DNA of 64,000 bases from JBMOUD01 sp049319665 (GCF_049319665.1 NZ_JBMOUD010000007.1:175910-239909); one strand, 5' to 3'; positions 53,563 through 63,641 are shown, counted from the first letter of the stretch. Numbers and translations are program-made. The notes: generated by a model from the letters alone, not told the origin.

Positions 53563-54912
53563 TCACTCCTGTTGTCGGCAAACACGTTTAATGCTTGAGG
53601 TAAACTGCGGTGCCCATAAGGCCTGTAAGCCATCAAGTAATCCACCGCGCCAGCATAAGGCATCGTGCCCACCTTCTACTTTTTGGTAATTCACCTGATG
53701 TGCGCTGTGCTGCAACATATCCACTAATCGTTCATTGACGTGATCAATCAAACGCTCATGGACACCCGCTTGCATAAAGATCTTCAGCGGATATGTGTTA
53801 CCGAGTCCTTGAGCAATTTGCTGAAGTAGCCAGCAACCATCTTGCGGCTGTTGACTCGCCTGCAATAAATCACGTCTCGGCCACCAGAACGATCCCGATT
53901 GGCTAAGTACACAGCCAAAACGCTGTGGCCAATGTAAACCTGCATAAAGTGAAGAAAGACCACCAAAGCTTTGGCCTGCGACCACGGTTTTCGCCGGGTC
54001 GCTGCTATGCGGTGCCCACTGTGCTAACTGCGGTAAAAGTTCTTCCTGAATTGCCAACCAAAAATCTTCGTTGCAGGTCAATTCTTTGGCGCGCTGCTGG
54101 CTATCAATAACATCGATAAGTAAGTACACCGCGGCAGGCAGCTTTTGCTGGCTGGTGAGCTGCATTAAAGGGTCCCAGATAGGCATCTGTTGTGACCAAA
54201 ACTGCCCATCCAGCAAGATTGCCAACGGGCGATGAGTCACGTCGCTATGGCCTGTGGTGTAAACCCAGACATTACGTGTATTGCCAAGACGCTGACTGGT
54301 CCAGCGATGTTGCTGTAACCATGCCGGGGGCGCTGGCATACAACGACCGCTGGCCGTAGCGTAATTATCAAAGTCCTGCCAAGCGGGTTGTGCTGGCGCA
54401 TCCGGCATCGAGACACCGGAGAGAAAATGCCCTTTAGCGCCCTGCCATGCACGACGATGGTTGAGTAAATCATGCGTTGCCTGACCAAACATGCCACGCC
54501 ACCAATTACGCACATTGTGCATGGCAGAATGGGCATCTTCCGTCGAAGGTGTGAAAGGATGGTCTTCGAGGCTAGGAATAAAACTGTAGCTGCCACGCCA
54601 GCCGGCATTAAGGGTGGTTTGCCAGAACCATACATCAGTTCCGCTAAGGCGTTGCAGGCTCTGTGGTGATGCCGATTGATGGTGGTCCGTCAGACAATTG
54701 ATATTGATCCAGACGCAACGATAGGCAGAGGTAAGCTCAGAACCTTGCGGATCTTTCCAAAAGAAGGTGGCTTTCCAGCGGCCATCTGGCAAGGGTTCAA
54801 TACAAGGCGTTCCCACTCTGGCAATATCGAGCCACCACCGATGACTTCCAGCATGTCTACTGGCTAATAGTCGACTGCTTTCCAAATATTGTGTTGATTT
54901 CAAAACATCCAC
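53563..54912 (-). CDS. fes: Enterobactin esterase
   Basis: 449 residues, GTG start. The esterase hydrolyses ferric enterobactin in the cytoplasm to release iron. The N-terminal Ig-like domain (ARVGTPCIEPLPDGRWKATF) is followed by the esterase D-type hydrolase with the nucleophile in VAGQSFGGLSSLY and the His in EGGHDALCW. The entF start lies five bases after its stop. In E. coli the MbtH-like gene ybdZ lies between fes and entF; there is no room for it here. Confidence 0.94.
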   Translation of the reverse strand: MDVLKSTQYLESSRLLASRHAGSHRWWLDIARVGTPCIEPLPDGRWKATFFWKDPQGSELTSAYRCVWININCLTDHHQSASPQSLQRLSGTDVWFWQTTLNAGWRGSYSFIPSLEDHPFTPSTEDAHSAMHNVRNWWRGMFGQATHDLLNHRRAWQGAKGHFLSGVSMPDAPAQPAWQDFDNYATASGRCMPAPPAWLQQHRWTSQRLGNTRNVWVYTTGHSDVTHRPLAILLDGQFWSQQMPIWDPLMQLTSQQKLPAAVYLLIDVIDSQQRAKELTCNEDFWLAIQEELLPQLAQWAPHSSDPAKTVVAGQSFGGLSSLYAGLHWPQRFGCVLSQSGSFWWPRRDLLQASQQPQDGCWLLQQIAQGLGNTYPLKIFMQAGVHERLIDHVNERLVDMLQHSAHQVNYQKVEGGHDALCWRGGLLDGLQALWAPQFTSSIKRVCRQQE

Positions 54913-55005
54913 TCACTTTGTGATTACTACATTTCTCAGCATGAACATGGACTTAATACCATGCACTCCATCGCATCACGATCAAACACCAAGCTGAATA
55001 GTATT

Positions 55006-55024
55006 GATAATTATTTTCATTTGC
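55006..55024. promoter_or_regulatory. Fur box between fes and fepA
   Basis: GATAATTATTTTCATTTGC matches the Fur consensus at 14 of 19 positions. It lies between the divergent fes-entF and fepA-entD operons, about 95 bases from fes. The rest of the 327-base gap (54913-55239) contains the two promoters and no gene. Confidence 0.75.
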
Positions 55025-55239
55025 AATAGTGTGTGACCGCGAATAGGCTACTGCTTCAGGGGCTGGGTATTTATTGAGCACTGAGTCATGTATTTAAGGT
55101 GCTCATCAGCGGTCTAGAACAGCTGAAAAATTACTCATTTCACATTCACGTTTGGCTACACAACACATCACAACAGACCATCCTACTGCCTTGTTTTTCC
55201 TCTGCAGTTCTTAGGATGGAGTTCAGGGTAGGAACTAAA

Positions 55240-57549
55240 ATGACACATACACTCTCTCGTTATTCTTTAGCCACGCTTATTGGTTTAGCTCTGGGTTCAT
55301 CAGCATTTTCTTTATCTTCTTTCGCCGCAGAAACCGGGGCGAACACGTCTACTGATAGTGATAAAACGGCAACCAGCGATACCAAAAAAGCTAAAAAGAG
55401 CAAAGAGGTCGACACTGAAGATAAATTAGTGATTACGGCTGCTCAGCAAAACCTGCAGGCACCCGGCGTGTCGACTATCACGGCTGACGAAATCAAAAAA
55501 AGGCCACCAGCACGCGATATCAGTGAGCTCATTCGCACCATGCCTGGCATTAACCTTACCGGTAACTCCACCAGCGGACAGCGCGGTAATAACCGCCAAA
55601 TTGATATTCGCGGAATGGGGCCGGAAAATACCATGGTGCTAATCGATGGTATGCCGGTAAATAGCCGAAACTCAGTGCGCCAAGGCTGGCGTGGAGAGCG
55701 AGATACCCGCGGTGACACAGCCTGGGTTCCGCCGGATATGATCGAACGTATTGAGGTGCTACGTGGTCCAGCCGCCGCACGTTATGGCAGCGGCGCGGCC
55801 GGTGGGGTAATTAATATCATCACCAAAAAAGATACCAAAGCCTGGCACGGTTCTTGGGATAGCTACATGAATATGCCGCAACACGATAAGGAAGGGTCGA
55901 CCAAGCGCACCGATTTCAGCCTTTCCGGACCGCTGGGCGATGATTTTAGTTTCCGCATGTTCGGCGGCTACAGTAAAACACAGGCCGATTCTCAGTATTT
56001 GAATGAAGATAATCGTTCGTTACGTACCGGCACCTATGCCGATACCATTCCCGCTGGACGGGAAGGGGTGATCGATAAAAATATCGACGCCCTGTTCCAT
56101 TGGGAGTTCGCCCCAATGCAGTCGCTGGAATTTGAAACCGGTTATTCTCGCCAAGGAAATCTGTACGCAGGTGATACGCAAAATACCAATACCAGCGCGT
56201 TGGTAAAAAAGATGTACGGTAAGGAGACTAACCGTATTTATCGCCAGACTTACTCTTTGAATTATCGCGGTGCCTGGGATAACGGCGTTTCAACGACCAA
56301 CTATGTGCAGTATGAAAAAACCAGAAATACGCGAATGAACGAAGGGCTGGCCGGCGGCACAGAGGGTATTTTTTCTGACGGCTCATTCAATACTATTCAG
56401 CTAGAAGACATCCTGGCACATAGTGAAATCAGCGTTCCATTTGATCTCTTAGTATCGCAAACCGGTACTATCGGCACTGAATGGAACCAGCAGAAGATGA
56501 AAGATCCCTCTTCTAATACCCAAACCTTTATGGGCGGTGCGATCCCAGGAATCGATAGCACCGGCCGCAGCCCCTACTCCTCAGCACGAATTTTCTCTAT
56601 TTTCGCAGAAGATAATATCGAGCTGACCGACAGTACTAAGCTGGTGCCTGGATTACGTTTTGATCACCACTCGGTGACGGGCAGCAACTGGAGCCCATCG
56701 TTGAATTTGTCACAGGAACTCGGCGATGACTTCACGTTGAAAATGGGTATCGCTCGCGCCTACAAAGCGCCAAATCTCTTCCAAACCAACCCGAATTATA
56801 TCTTGTATAGCCGAGGGCAAGGCTGTGCTGCTACCGCCAATGGTATTGGTTGCTACCTGCTCGGTAATAAGGATTTGGATGCAGAAACTAGCGTCAACAA
56901 AGAAATTGGCCTGGAGTTCAAGCATGATGGTTATCAAGCCGGTGTGACTTATTTCCGCAATGATTACCATAACAAGATCGAAGCCGGTTACAGACCTATC
57001 GGGATGTCTACCAATGGCGCCAGCGATATTTATCGTTGGGAAAATGTGAAAAAAGCGGTAGTACAAGGCCTGGAAGGCACCTTGAATATTCCGGTTACCG
57101 ATACCATCGCCTGGAATAATAACGGTACTTATATGATTCAAAGTAAGAATAAAGACACCGGTGATTACCTGTCGATTATTCCGAAATTTACCATCAACTC
57201 CACCTTGAGCTGGCAAGCGACGGAAGACCTCTCCGTACAATCAACCTTGACGTGGTATGGCCGTCAGAAGCCGAAGAAGTACAACTATAAAGGACAAGAA
57301 GTAACGGGAAGCGAAAAGCATGAAGTTAGCCCTTATGCGATTATCGGTATGAGTGGAACCTATGACGTGAACAAATACGTTAGCGTCACCGCAGGGATTG
57401 ATAACCTCTTTGATAAGCGTCAGTTCCGTGAAGGTAACGCGCAAACAACCGGCAATGACACCACGAATTCCTATATGTACGGTGCTGGAGCGGCGACTTA
57501 TAATGAGCCTGGCAGAACTTATTATGTAAGTCTGAATACTCACTTCTAA
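55240..57549 (+). CDS. fepA: TonB-dependent ferric enterobactin receptor
   Basis: 769 residues from ATG 55240, with GGTAGGAA upstream; an in-frame ATG 141 bases earlier has no family support. Signal peptide ends SSFA; a polar Lys-rich stretch of about 35 residues precedes the TonB box (DKLVITAA). The plug domain has PGINLTGNSTSGQRGNNRQI and LIDGMPVNSR; the barrel ends in the C-terminal Phe (YYVSLNTHF). It takes up ferric enterobactin through the outer membrane using TonB energy. Slightly longer than E. coli FepA mainly by the extended linker before the TonB box. Confidence 0.95.
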   Translation: MTHTLSRYSLATLIGLALGSSAFSLSSFAAETGANTSTDSDKTATSDTKKAKKSKEVDTEDKLVITAAQQNLQAPGVSTITADEIKKRPPARDISELIRTMPGINLTGNSTSGQRGNNRQIDIRGMGPENTMVLIDGMPVNSRNSVRQGWRGERDTRGDTAWVPPDMIERIEVLRGPAAARYGSGAAGGVINIITKKDTKAWHGSWDSYMNMPQHDKEGSTKRTDFSLSGPLGDDFSFRMFGGYSKTQADSQYLNEDNRSLRTGTYADTIPAGREGVIDKNIDALFHWEFAPMQSLEFETGYSRQGNLYAGDTQNTNTSALVKKMYGKETNRIYRQTYSLNYRGAWDNGVSTTNYVQYEKTRNTRMNEGLAGGTEGIFSDGSFNTIQLEDILAHSEISVPFDLLVSQTGTIGTEWNQQKMKDPSSNTQTFMGGAIPGIDSTGRSPYSSARIFSIFAEDNIELTDSTKLVPGLRFDHHSVTGSNWSPSLNLSQELGDDFTLKMGIARAYKAPNLFQTNPNYILYSRGQGCAATANGIGCYLLGNKDLDAETSVNKEIGLEFKHDGYQAGVTYFRNDYHNKIEAGYRPIGMSTNGASDIYRWENVKKAVVQGLEGTLNIPVTDTIAWNNNGTYMIQSKNKDTGDYLSIIPKFTINSTLSWQATEDLSVQSTLTWYGRQKPKKYNYKGQEVTGSEKHEVSPYAIIGMSGTYDVNKYVSVTAGIDNLFDKRQFREGNAQTTGNDTTNSYMYGAGAATYNEPGRTYYVSLNTHF

Positions 57550-57556
57550 TCGCAGA

Positions 57557-57594
57557 GGTTACCGTCGTCAGTCAGGCCACTGACGGCGGTTATC
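57557..57594 (+). terminator. Imperfect hairpin between fepA and entD
   Basis: TTACCGTCGTCAGT pairs with ACTGACGGCGGTTA through two mismatches, with a short loop, directly after the fepA stop. It lacks a U-run, so it may be an attenuating or mRNA-protecting structure that lowers entD expression. Confidence 0.5.
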
Positions 57595-57613
57595 TTGTAT
57601 AGGTTGCTTGCAC

Positions 57614-58309
57614 ATGAAAACTGACTCTTTCTGCTTTAATTTCTCGCTGCCTGCGCCCTTGTTAAACCAGCAGATTTTCGCTATTCGTTTTGATGCATCA
57701 ACCCTTTCTCCCGCTGATTTGCTGGTACTACCGCATCATCAGCAATTGCAAAAAGCTGTCGTCAGCCGTCAGGCAGAGCACGTCGCAGGCAGGCTAATGG
57801 CGCGCGATGCGCTCCTTCATTTAGGCGTGCAAGCGACAATTCCGGCAATTGGTTCACACCGCCAACCGCTGTGGCCTGAAAATGTGATGGGGTCGATTAG
57901 TCATAACCGTTATATCGCACTCGCAACGGTGGCGAAAATGAGCGGCGAGGGTTTAGAAGGGATCGGCATCGATATCGAGTCATTGATCGAAAGCGATCGT
58001 GTTACTGAAGTGGTCGATGGGATCATTGGTGCAACCGAATATGCGGTGTTAAACAGCAGTTCACTATCTTTCGAGATTGCATTAACTTTGGTGTTTTCGG
58101 CGAAAGAAAGCTTATTTAAAGCTCTTTTCGCTCACGTTGGCACCTGGTTTGATTTTTCCGCTGCGCACATCGAAAGTATCTCCCCACTCACTCAAAAATT
58201 CACTCTACGTCTGGTGGAGCCACTAAGCCCAATTCTGCCAGCAGGCCTGTTATTTGAAGGGCAGTGGCGTTGGCTAGATAACAATATCGTCACCTTTATC
58301 CGTGTCTGA
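57614..58309 (+). CDS. entD: Enterobactin synthase 4'-phosphopantetheinyl transferase
   Basis: 231 residues. Sfp-type transferase that primes EntB and EntF. Motifs: VMGSISHNRYIALATV, GIGIDIESLIE (Mg-binding Asp/Glu) and VFSAKESLFKALF. ATG 57614 was chosen over an in-frame TTG two codons earlier. It follows fepA by 64 bases, as in E. coli. It might also serve the carrier proteins of the PKS at the left edge, if that cluster lacks its own enzyme. Confidence 0.92.
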   Translation: MKTDSFCFNFSLPAPLLNQQIFAIRFDASTLSPADLLVLPHHQQLQKAVVSRQAEHVAGRLMARDALLHLGVQATIPAIGSHRQPLWPENVMGSISHNRYIALATVAKMSGEGLEGIGIDIESLIESDRVTEVVDGIIGATEYAVLNSSSLSFEIALTLVFSAKESLFKALFAHVGTWFDFSAAHIESISPLTQKFTLRLVEPLSPILPAGLLFEGQWRWLDNNIVTFIRV

Positions 58310-58341
58310 ATCTTAGTTATTTATATAAAGAAGACGTGAAT

Positions 58342-58361
58342 ATCATGCTCAGAAGCATGAT
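58342..58361 (+). terminator. Small hairpin after entD
   Basis: Perfect 8-base stem ATCATGCT / AGCATGAT with loop CAGA, 32 bases after the stop, followed by a TTTACCTCTATTCT tract. Weak terminator candidate. Confidence 0.5.
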
Positions 58362-58444
58362 TTACCTCTATTCTCTAACGCAGAAAAAAAGTGCTACATT
58401 CAAATGCCTGCAACTCGAAGAATGACGGGCATATAAGGAATAGT

Positions 58445-59473
58445 ATGACAGCACCCACTCTCTTAGCTTCCCCTTTAAAACTGGGCGACACCATTGGTTT
58501 TTTCTCTGCCTCATCGCCAGCCACCGCCACAGCACCCCATCGCTTTGAGCGTGCTAAAGCCTTTTTGCACAATAAAGGCTTTAATCTTAAGGCTGGGCAG
58601 TTAACCGGCAAGACAGATTTTTATCGCTCGGGTTCAATTCAGGCGCGGGCAGAAGAACTGAATCAACTGATTCGCGACCCGGCGGTGCGTTGCATTATGT
58701 CGACGATTGGTGGAATGAATAGCAATGCGATACTGCCTTATCTCGATTACGACGCACTGCGTGCAGATCCAAAGATTATTATTGGCTATTCAGATATCAC
58801 CGCGTTACTGCTGGGCATTTATGCCCAAACCGGCTTAATTACTTTTTATGGCCCGGCGCTGGTTGCCTCTTTTGGTGAATTCCCGCCGTTAGTTAACACA
58901 ACTTACGCCAGCTTTATCGATATATTGGTCAACCCACAAGCAGAGGGTTACCGCTATACATTGCCCGAAAAATGGAGCGATGAAAGACTCAATTGGGATA
59001 ACGTCACGCCGGTTCGCCCTAAAACGCTGTATGACAACCACTGCCGTTTTCTCGGTAACGGGACCGTGACTGGCCGAGTCATTGGCGGCAATTTGAATAC
59101 CTTGTCTGGCATTTGGGGCAGCCCTTATATGCCTGCGATTAATCATGGCGATATTCTGTTTATTGAAGATAGCCTGCATGATATTGCTACGGTAGAACGC
59201 TCATTCGCGATGCTCAAACTTAACGGTATCTTTGAGCGTGTATCGGCTATCGTGCTAGGAAAACATGAAGGTTTTGATAACAATAACAGCGGAAGGCAGC
59301 CGATTGATGTGTTACTAGAAGTACTCGATGGGCAATCTTTGCCTATTATTGATGGCTTCGACTGCTGCCATACCCATCCGATGCTTACCCTGCCATTAGG
59401 CTGCCAATTGCAGTTGGACTTCGATAAGCAGCAAGTCGCTATCGTCAGCCCTTATTTATCTTTAGCTCGCTAA
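58445..59473 (+). CDS. S66 family peptidase (LD-carboxypeptidase/MccF-like)
   Basis: 342 residues from ATG 58445 (TAAGGAA site). The family signatures are IGYSDITALL (nucleophile Ser), IEDSLHDIATVERSF (Glu) and CCHTHPMLTLPLG (His). LdcA-type members cut the L,D bond in murein tetrapeptides; MccF-type members hydrolyse processed microcin C and related aminoacyl nucleotides. Length (342) is nearer MccF (344) than LdcA (304). Sited between entD and acs, not in an operon with either. Confidence 0.88.
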   Translation: MTAPTLLASPLKLGDTIGFFSASSPATATAPHRFERAKAFLHNKGFNLKAGQLTGKTDFYRSGSIQARAEELNQLIRDPAVRCIMSTIGGMNSNAILPYLDYDALRADPKIIIGYSDITALLLGIYAQTGLITFYGPALVASFGEFPPLVNTTYASFIDILVNPQAEGYRYTLPEKWSDERLNWDNVTPVRPKTLYDNHCRFLGNGTVTGRVIGGNLNTLSGIWGSPYMPAINHGDILFIEDSLHDIATVERSFAMLKLNGIFERVSAIVLGKHEGFDNNNSGRQPIDVLLEVLDGQSLPIIDGFDCCHTHPMLTLPLGCQLQLDFDKQQVAIVSPYLSLAR

Positions 59474-59658
59474 TATTACAACTGCTTAATCTGGTGCCAG
59501 CCGGTTGTAATCACTAATTTTAAGTAGCCACGGGCAGAACTCTGCCCTGTTACTTCCTCTTCCCGTGATCTGCCACTCAAAAAATAAACAAAGCCTCCAT
59601 ACTCATCTGGTATTAACTATTGATTGACATAGTATTAACAAATCAGAGGAGAAACATT

Positions 59659-61620
59659 ATGAGCAATAATTATAAACATCCGATACCGGCATCTATTGCA
59701 GCAAAGACTTTAATCACACCTGAAAAATATCAGCAATATTATCAACAATCTATCGAGAATCCTGACGCCTTTTGGGGAGAACAGGCTAAGGTTCTCGATT
59801 GGATTAAACCTTTCACGAAAGTAAAGAACACCTCTTTTGCTCCCGGCAATATCAATATTCGCTGGTTTGAAGACGGCACACTGAATCTGAGCGCCAACTG
59901 TCTGGATCGTCATCTGGCAGAACGAGGCGATCAGGTCGCGATCATTTGGGAAGGTGACGATCCCAATGTCGAAAGTAAGCATATTACCTATAAGCAACTG
60001 CATCATGATGTCTGCCAATTCGCCAATACCTTAAAAAAACTGGGCATTAAAAAAGGCGATGTGGTGGCGATTTATATGCCGATGATCCCTGAAGCGGCAG
60101 TAGCCATGTTGGCTTGTGCACGCATTGGTGCCATTCATTCCGTGATCTTTGGTGGTTTCTCACCAGATGCGATCGCGGGGCGTATTATCGATTCTAACGC
60201 CAAACTGGTGATCACCGCCGATGAAGGTCTGCGCGCCGGGCGTGGTATTCCGCTCAAACAAAATGTCGACGATGCGCTGAAAAACCCGGCGGTTATCAGT
60301 ATCTCTAACGTCGTGGTGTTTAAACGTACCGGTAAGAAAGGCAACTGGCATGAAGGGCGTGACCTGTGGTGGCATGAGGCCATAGAAGGTGTATCCGCCG
60401 ATTGTCCCGCCGAAGAGATGAACGCTGAAGACCCGCTGTTTATCCTTTATACCTCCGGTTCGACCGGTAAGCCAAAAGGCGTGCTGCATACCACGGGGGG
60501 ATATCTGGTTTATGCCGCCCTGACGTTCAAGTATGCCTTTGATTATCATCCTGGCGACGTTTATTGGTGCACCGCCGATGTAGGCTGGATCACCGGGCAT
60601 AGTTATTTGCTATATGGGCCACTGGCTTGTGGTGCAGTAACCTTAATGTTTGAAGGCGTGCCTAACTATCCGACCACGAGTCGTATGTCTCAGGTCGTTG
60701 ATAAACATAAAGTGAATATTCTCTATACCGCACCAACGGCGATTAGGGCATTAATGGCTGAAGGTAATAAAGCGATTGAAGGCACGCATCGAGATTCCCT
60801 GCGCATTTTGGGAACGGTGGGAGAACCAATCAACCCGGAAGCCTGGGATTGGTATTATAAAACCATTGGCAACAGCCATTGTCCGATTATCGATACCTGG
60901 TGGCAGACAGAAACGGGGGGTTTTTTGATTACGCCGTTACCGGGAGCAACAGAGCTGAAAGCAGGCTCAGCCACGCTGCCGTTCTTCGGGGTAAAACCTC
61001 TGTTGGTTGATAACGAAGGTAAACCGTTGGAAGGCGCTTGCGAAGGCAATCTAACTATTGCTGAATCCTGGCCAGGTCAGGCTCGCAGCCTGTTTGGCGA
61101 TCACGCTCGTTTCGAAGAAACCTATTTCTCTCCGTTTAAGAATTTGTATTTCAGCGGTGATGGCGCACGTCGCGATGAAGATGGTTATTACTGGATAACC
61201 GGACGTGTCGATGACGTACTGAATATTTCAGGCCATCGTCTTGGTACCGCCGAGATCGAATCCGCGCTGGTCTCCCATCCAAAAGTGGCTGAAGCCGCTG
61301 TGGTTGGTATTCCGCACGCGATCAAAGGGCAGGCTATCTATGCCTACGTCACACTGAATCACGGTGAAGAACCGTCAGCAGAGCTCTATACCGAAGTGCG
61401 TAACTGGGTACGCAAAGAGATAGGAGCCATCGCCACGCCGGATATTCTTCACTGGACCGATTCGTTGCCTAAAACCCGCTCCGGAAAAATCATGCGCCGT
61501 ATTTTGCGCAAAATTGCCGCCGGTGATACCAGCAATCTAGGAGATACCTCAACACTCGCCGATCCGAGTGTGGTCGATAAACTGTTGGAAGAAAAACAAT
61601 CTATGAAACAGCCGACGTAA
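59659..61620 (+). CDS. acs: Acetyl-CoA synthetase
   Basis: 653 residues. It activates acetate via acetyl-AMP. P-loop YTSGSTGKPKGVLHTTGGY, the GVPNYP and WWQTETGG segments and the regulatory acetylation Lys in KTRSGKIMRR are present. GAGGAG precedes ATG 59659; an ATG 39 bases earlier is inside the leader. First gene of acs-yjcH-actP. In E. coli this operon is activated by CRP; I did not find a convincing CRP site. Confidence 0.97.
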   Translation: MSNNYKHPIPASIAAKTLITPEKYQQYYQQSIENPDAFWGEQAKVLDWIKPFTKVKNTSFAPGNINIRWFEDGTLNLSANCLDRHLAERGDQVAIIWEGDDPNVESKHITYKQLHHDVCQFANTLKKLGIKKGDVVAIYMPMIPEAAVAMLACARIGAIHSVIFGGFSPDAIAGRIIDSNAKLVITADEGLRAGRGIPLKQNVDDALKNPAVISISNVVVFKRTGKKGNWHEGRDLWWHEAIEGVSADCPAEEMNAEDPLFILYTSGSTGKPKGVLHTTGGYLVYAALTFKYAFDYHPGDVYWCTADVGWITGHSYLLYGPLACGAVTLMFEGVPNYPTTSRMSQVVDKHKVNILYTAPTAIRALMAEGNKAIEGTHRDSLRILGTVGEPINPEAWDWYYKTIGNSHCPIIDTWWQTETGGFLITPLPGATELKAGSATLPFFGVKPLLVDNEGKPLEGACEGNLTIAESWPGQARSLFGDHARFEETYFSPFKNLYFSGDGARRDEDGYYWITGRVDDVLNISGHRLGTAEIESALVSHPKVAEAAVVGIPHAIKGQAIYAYVTLNHGEEPSAELYTEVRNWVRKEIGAIATPDILHWTDSLPKTRSGKIMRRILRKIAAGDTSNLGDTSTLADPSVVDKLLEEKQSMKQPT

Positions 61621-61623
61621 CTA

Positions 61624-61643
61624 TCACCGCCTTGAGGCGGTGA
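61624..61643 (+). promoter_or_regulatory. Perfect hairpin between acs and yjcH
   Basis: TCACCGCC / GGCGGTGA with a TTGA tetraloop starts four bases after the acs stop. No T-run follows. It probably stabilises the acs end of the mRNA or reduces expression of the downstream genes. Confidence 0.6.
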
Positions 61644-61674
61644 ATTCAATCAATACCTCTTGGAGTCTTTTTAT

Positions 61675-61986
61675 ATGAATGATTTCATTTTACAGAAGGT
61701 TGAGAGCAATCCCCGTTTCAAGGAATTAGTACATAAACGCAGCCAGTTTGCCTGGCTGCTTTCTATCATCACATTGTTACTGTATGTCGCTTTTATTTTT
61801 CTGATTGCCTTCGAGCCGCAATGGCTCGGCACTCCGCTGTATGCAGGAGCCACCATCACCCGAGGTATTCCAATTGGCGTTGGGCTGATTGTGATTTCTT
61901 TCGTTCTCACCGGTATCTATGTCTTTCGTGCTAATGGAGAATTTGACCGCTTAACTGCGGATATCGTGCGTGAGGTGCAGCAATGA
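61675..61986 (+). CDS. yjcH: YjcH family inner membrane protein (DUF485)
   Basis: 103 residues with two membrane helices (LLSIITLLLYVAFIFLIA and GIPIGVGLIVISFVLTGIYV). Always found next to actP; its role is not established, perhaps as a transporter partner. ATG 61675 has GGAG upstream; an ATG 15 bases earlier overlaps that site. Overlaps actP by 4 bases. Confidence 0.92.
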   Translation: MNDFILQKVESNPRFKELVHKRSQFAWLLSIITLLLYVAFIFLIAFEPQWLGTPLYAGATITRGIPIGVGLIVISFVLTGIYVFRANGEFDRLTADIVREVQQ

Positions 61987-63641
61987 ACGCCCGTTATTTA
62001 GGGGGGCTGGCTTTACTGACACTGGCTACGCCGCTTATTGCCGCAGAAGGGATCGCCGGTGAAGTTGAGCGCCAGCCGCTGAACGTTGAAGCTATTGTCA
62101 TGTTCGTGCTGTTTGTCGGTGCGACGTTATACATCACCTACTGGGCTTCGAAGCGCAGCCGTTCTCGTCAGGATTATTATACTGCCGGTGGCAATATCAC
62201 CGGTTTTCAGAATGGCATGGCGATTGCCGGAGATTTCATGTCGGCGGCCTCATTCCTCGGGATTTCTGCGCTGGTTTATACCTCCGGTTACGATGGGCTA
62301 ATCTACTCAATCGGTTTTTTAATCGGCTGGCCGATTATTTTGTTCTTGATAGCGGAGCGATTAAGAAACCTTGGCAAATATACATTCGCTGATGTGGCGT
62401 CGTATCGCCTAAAACAAAAGCCTATCAGAAGCCTTTCTGCCTGTGGTTCTCTGGTAGTCGTAGCACTTTACCTGATTGCTCAAATGGTTGGGGCTGGAAA
62501 GCTGATCCAATTACTATTTGGGCTTAACTACCATATTGCCGTGGTACTGGTTGGCATATTGATGGTGTTGTACGTCCTGTTTGGCGGCATGTTAGCCACA
62601 ACCTGGGTGCAGATTATCAAAGCCGTCTTGTTATTAGCCGGTGCCAGTTTTATGGCGCTGATGGTGATGAAATCAGTCGATTTTAATTTCAACACACTCT
62701 TTAGCCAAGCGGCTGCTATTCATCCGAAAGGCGTCGCAATTATGAGCCCCGGAGGATTAGTATCTGATCCAATATCAGCATTGTCGCTAGGCCTGGCATT
62801 GATGTTTGGTACCGCGGGTCTGCCACATATCCTCATGCGTTTCTTCACCGTTAATGATGCTAAAGAAGCACGAAAAAGTGTGTTCTATGCTACTGGTTTT
62901 ATTGGCTATTTTTACATACTGACCTTTATTATCGGCTTCGGTGCCATTGTACTGGTCAGCTCAAATCCAGCGTTTAAAGATGCCGCGGGGGCATTGCTTG
63001 GTGGGACCAATATGGCCGCTGTACATTTAGCCGATGCGGTTGGTGGCAGCTTCTTCCTTGGTTTTATTTCTGCTGTCGCTTTCGCCACTATCCTGGCAGT
63101 CGTTGCTGGGCTGACATTGGCCGGCGCTTCTGCGGTTTCTCATGACCTCTATGCCAGCGTTTTCAAAGATGGCAAAGCTAGCGAACGAGACGAGCTGCGG
63201 GTGTCAAAAATTACCGTGGTGATCCTCGGTATCGTAGCCATTGCACTAGGTATTTTGTTTGAAAAACAGAATATTGCATTTATGGTGGGTTTGGCATTCT
63301 CTATCGCTGCCAGCTGTAATTTCCCGATTATTTTGCTTTCTATGTATTGGGCAAAATTGACCACTCGCGGTGCGATGATTGGAGGCTGGTTAGGGTTGAT
63401 CACGGCCGTAGTATTGATGATCCTTGGCCCAACCATTTGGGTACAGATCCTTGGCCATGCAAAACCAATTTATCCTTATGAGTATCCAGCATTGTTCTCA
63501 ATGATCGTCGCTTTTGTGGCAACCTGGTTCTTCTCAATAACCGATAATTCTGCCGAAGGACAACAAGAAAGGCTGCGTTTCTATCCACAATTTGTACGTT
63601 CGCAAACCGGTATAGGGATATCACAAGGTAGTAAACATTGA
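61983..63641 (+). CDS. actP: Acetate/glycolate:cation symporter
   Basis: 552 residues, sodium:solute symporter family, about thirteen helices. An N-terminal signal-like sequence (LALLTLATPLIAAEGIAGE) is followed by YYTAGGNITGFQNGMAIAGD and the SSS signature around GLALMFGTAGLPHILMRFFT. It imports acetate and glycolate. Translation is coupled to yjcH. Confidence 0.96.
   Translation: MNARYLGGLALLTLATPLIAAEGIAGEVERQPLNVEAIVMFVLFVGATLYITYWASKRSRSRQDYYTAGGNITGFQNGMAIAGDFMSAASFLGISALVYTSGYDGLIYSIGFLIGWPIILFLIAERLRNLGKYTFADVASYRLKQKPIRSLSACGSLVVVALYLIAQMVGAGKLIQLLFGLNYHIAVVLVGILMVLYVLFGGMLATTWVQIIKAVLLLAGASFMALMVMKSVDFNFNTLFSQAAAIHPKGVAIMSPGGLVSDPISALSLGLALMFGTAGLPHILMRFFTVNDAKEARKSVFYATGFIGYFYILTFIIGFGAIVLVSSNPAFKDAAGALLGGTNMAAVHLADAVGGSFFLGFISAVAFATILAVVAGLTLAGASAVSHDLYASVFKDGKASERDELRVSKITVVILGIVAIALGILFEKQNIAFMVGLAFSIAASCNFPIILLSMYWAKLTTRGAMIGGWLGLITAVVLMILGPTIWVQILGHAKPIYPYEYPALFSMIVAFVATWFFSITDNSAEGQQERLRFYPQFVRSQTGIGISQGSKH

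Noticed and set aside
59500..59658. Possible CRP site ahead of acs
   Set aside because: GTGAT-N6-CTCA near 59566 matches too poorly to list, although CRP control of acs is known in E. coli.
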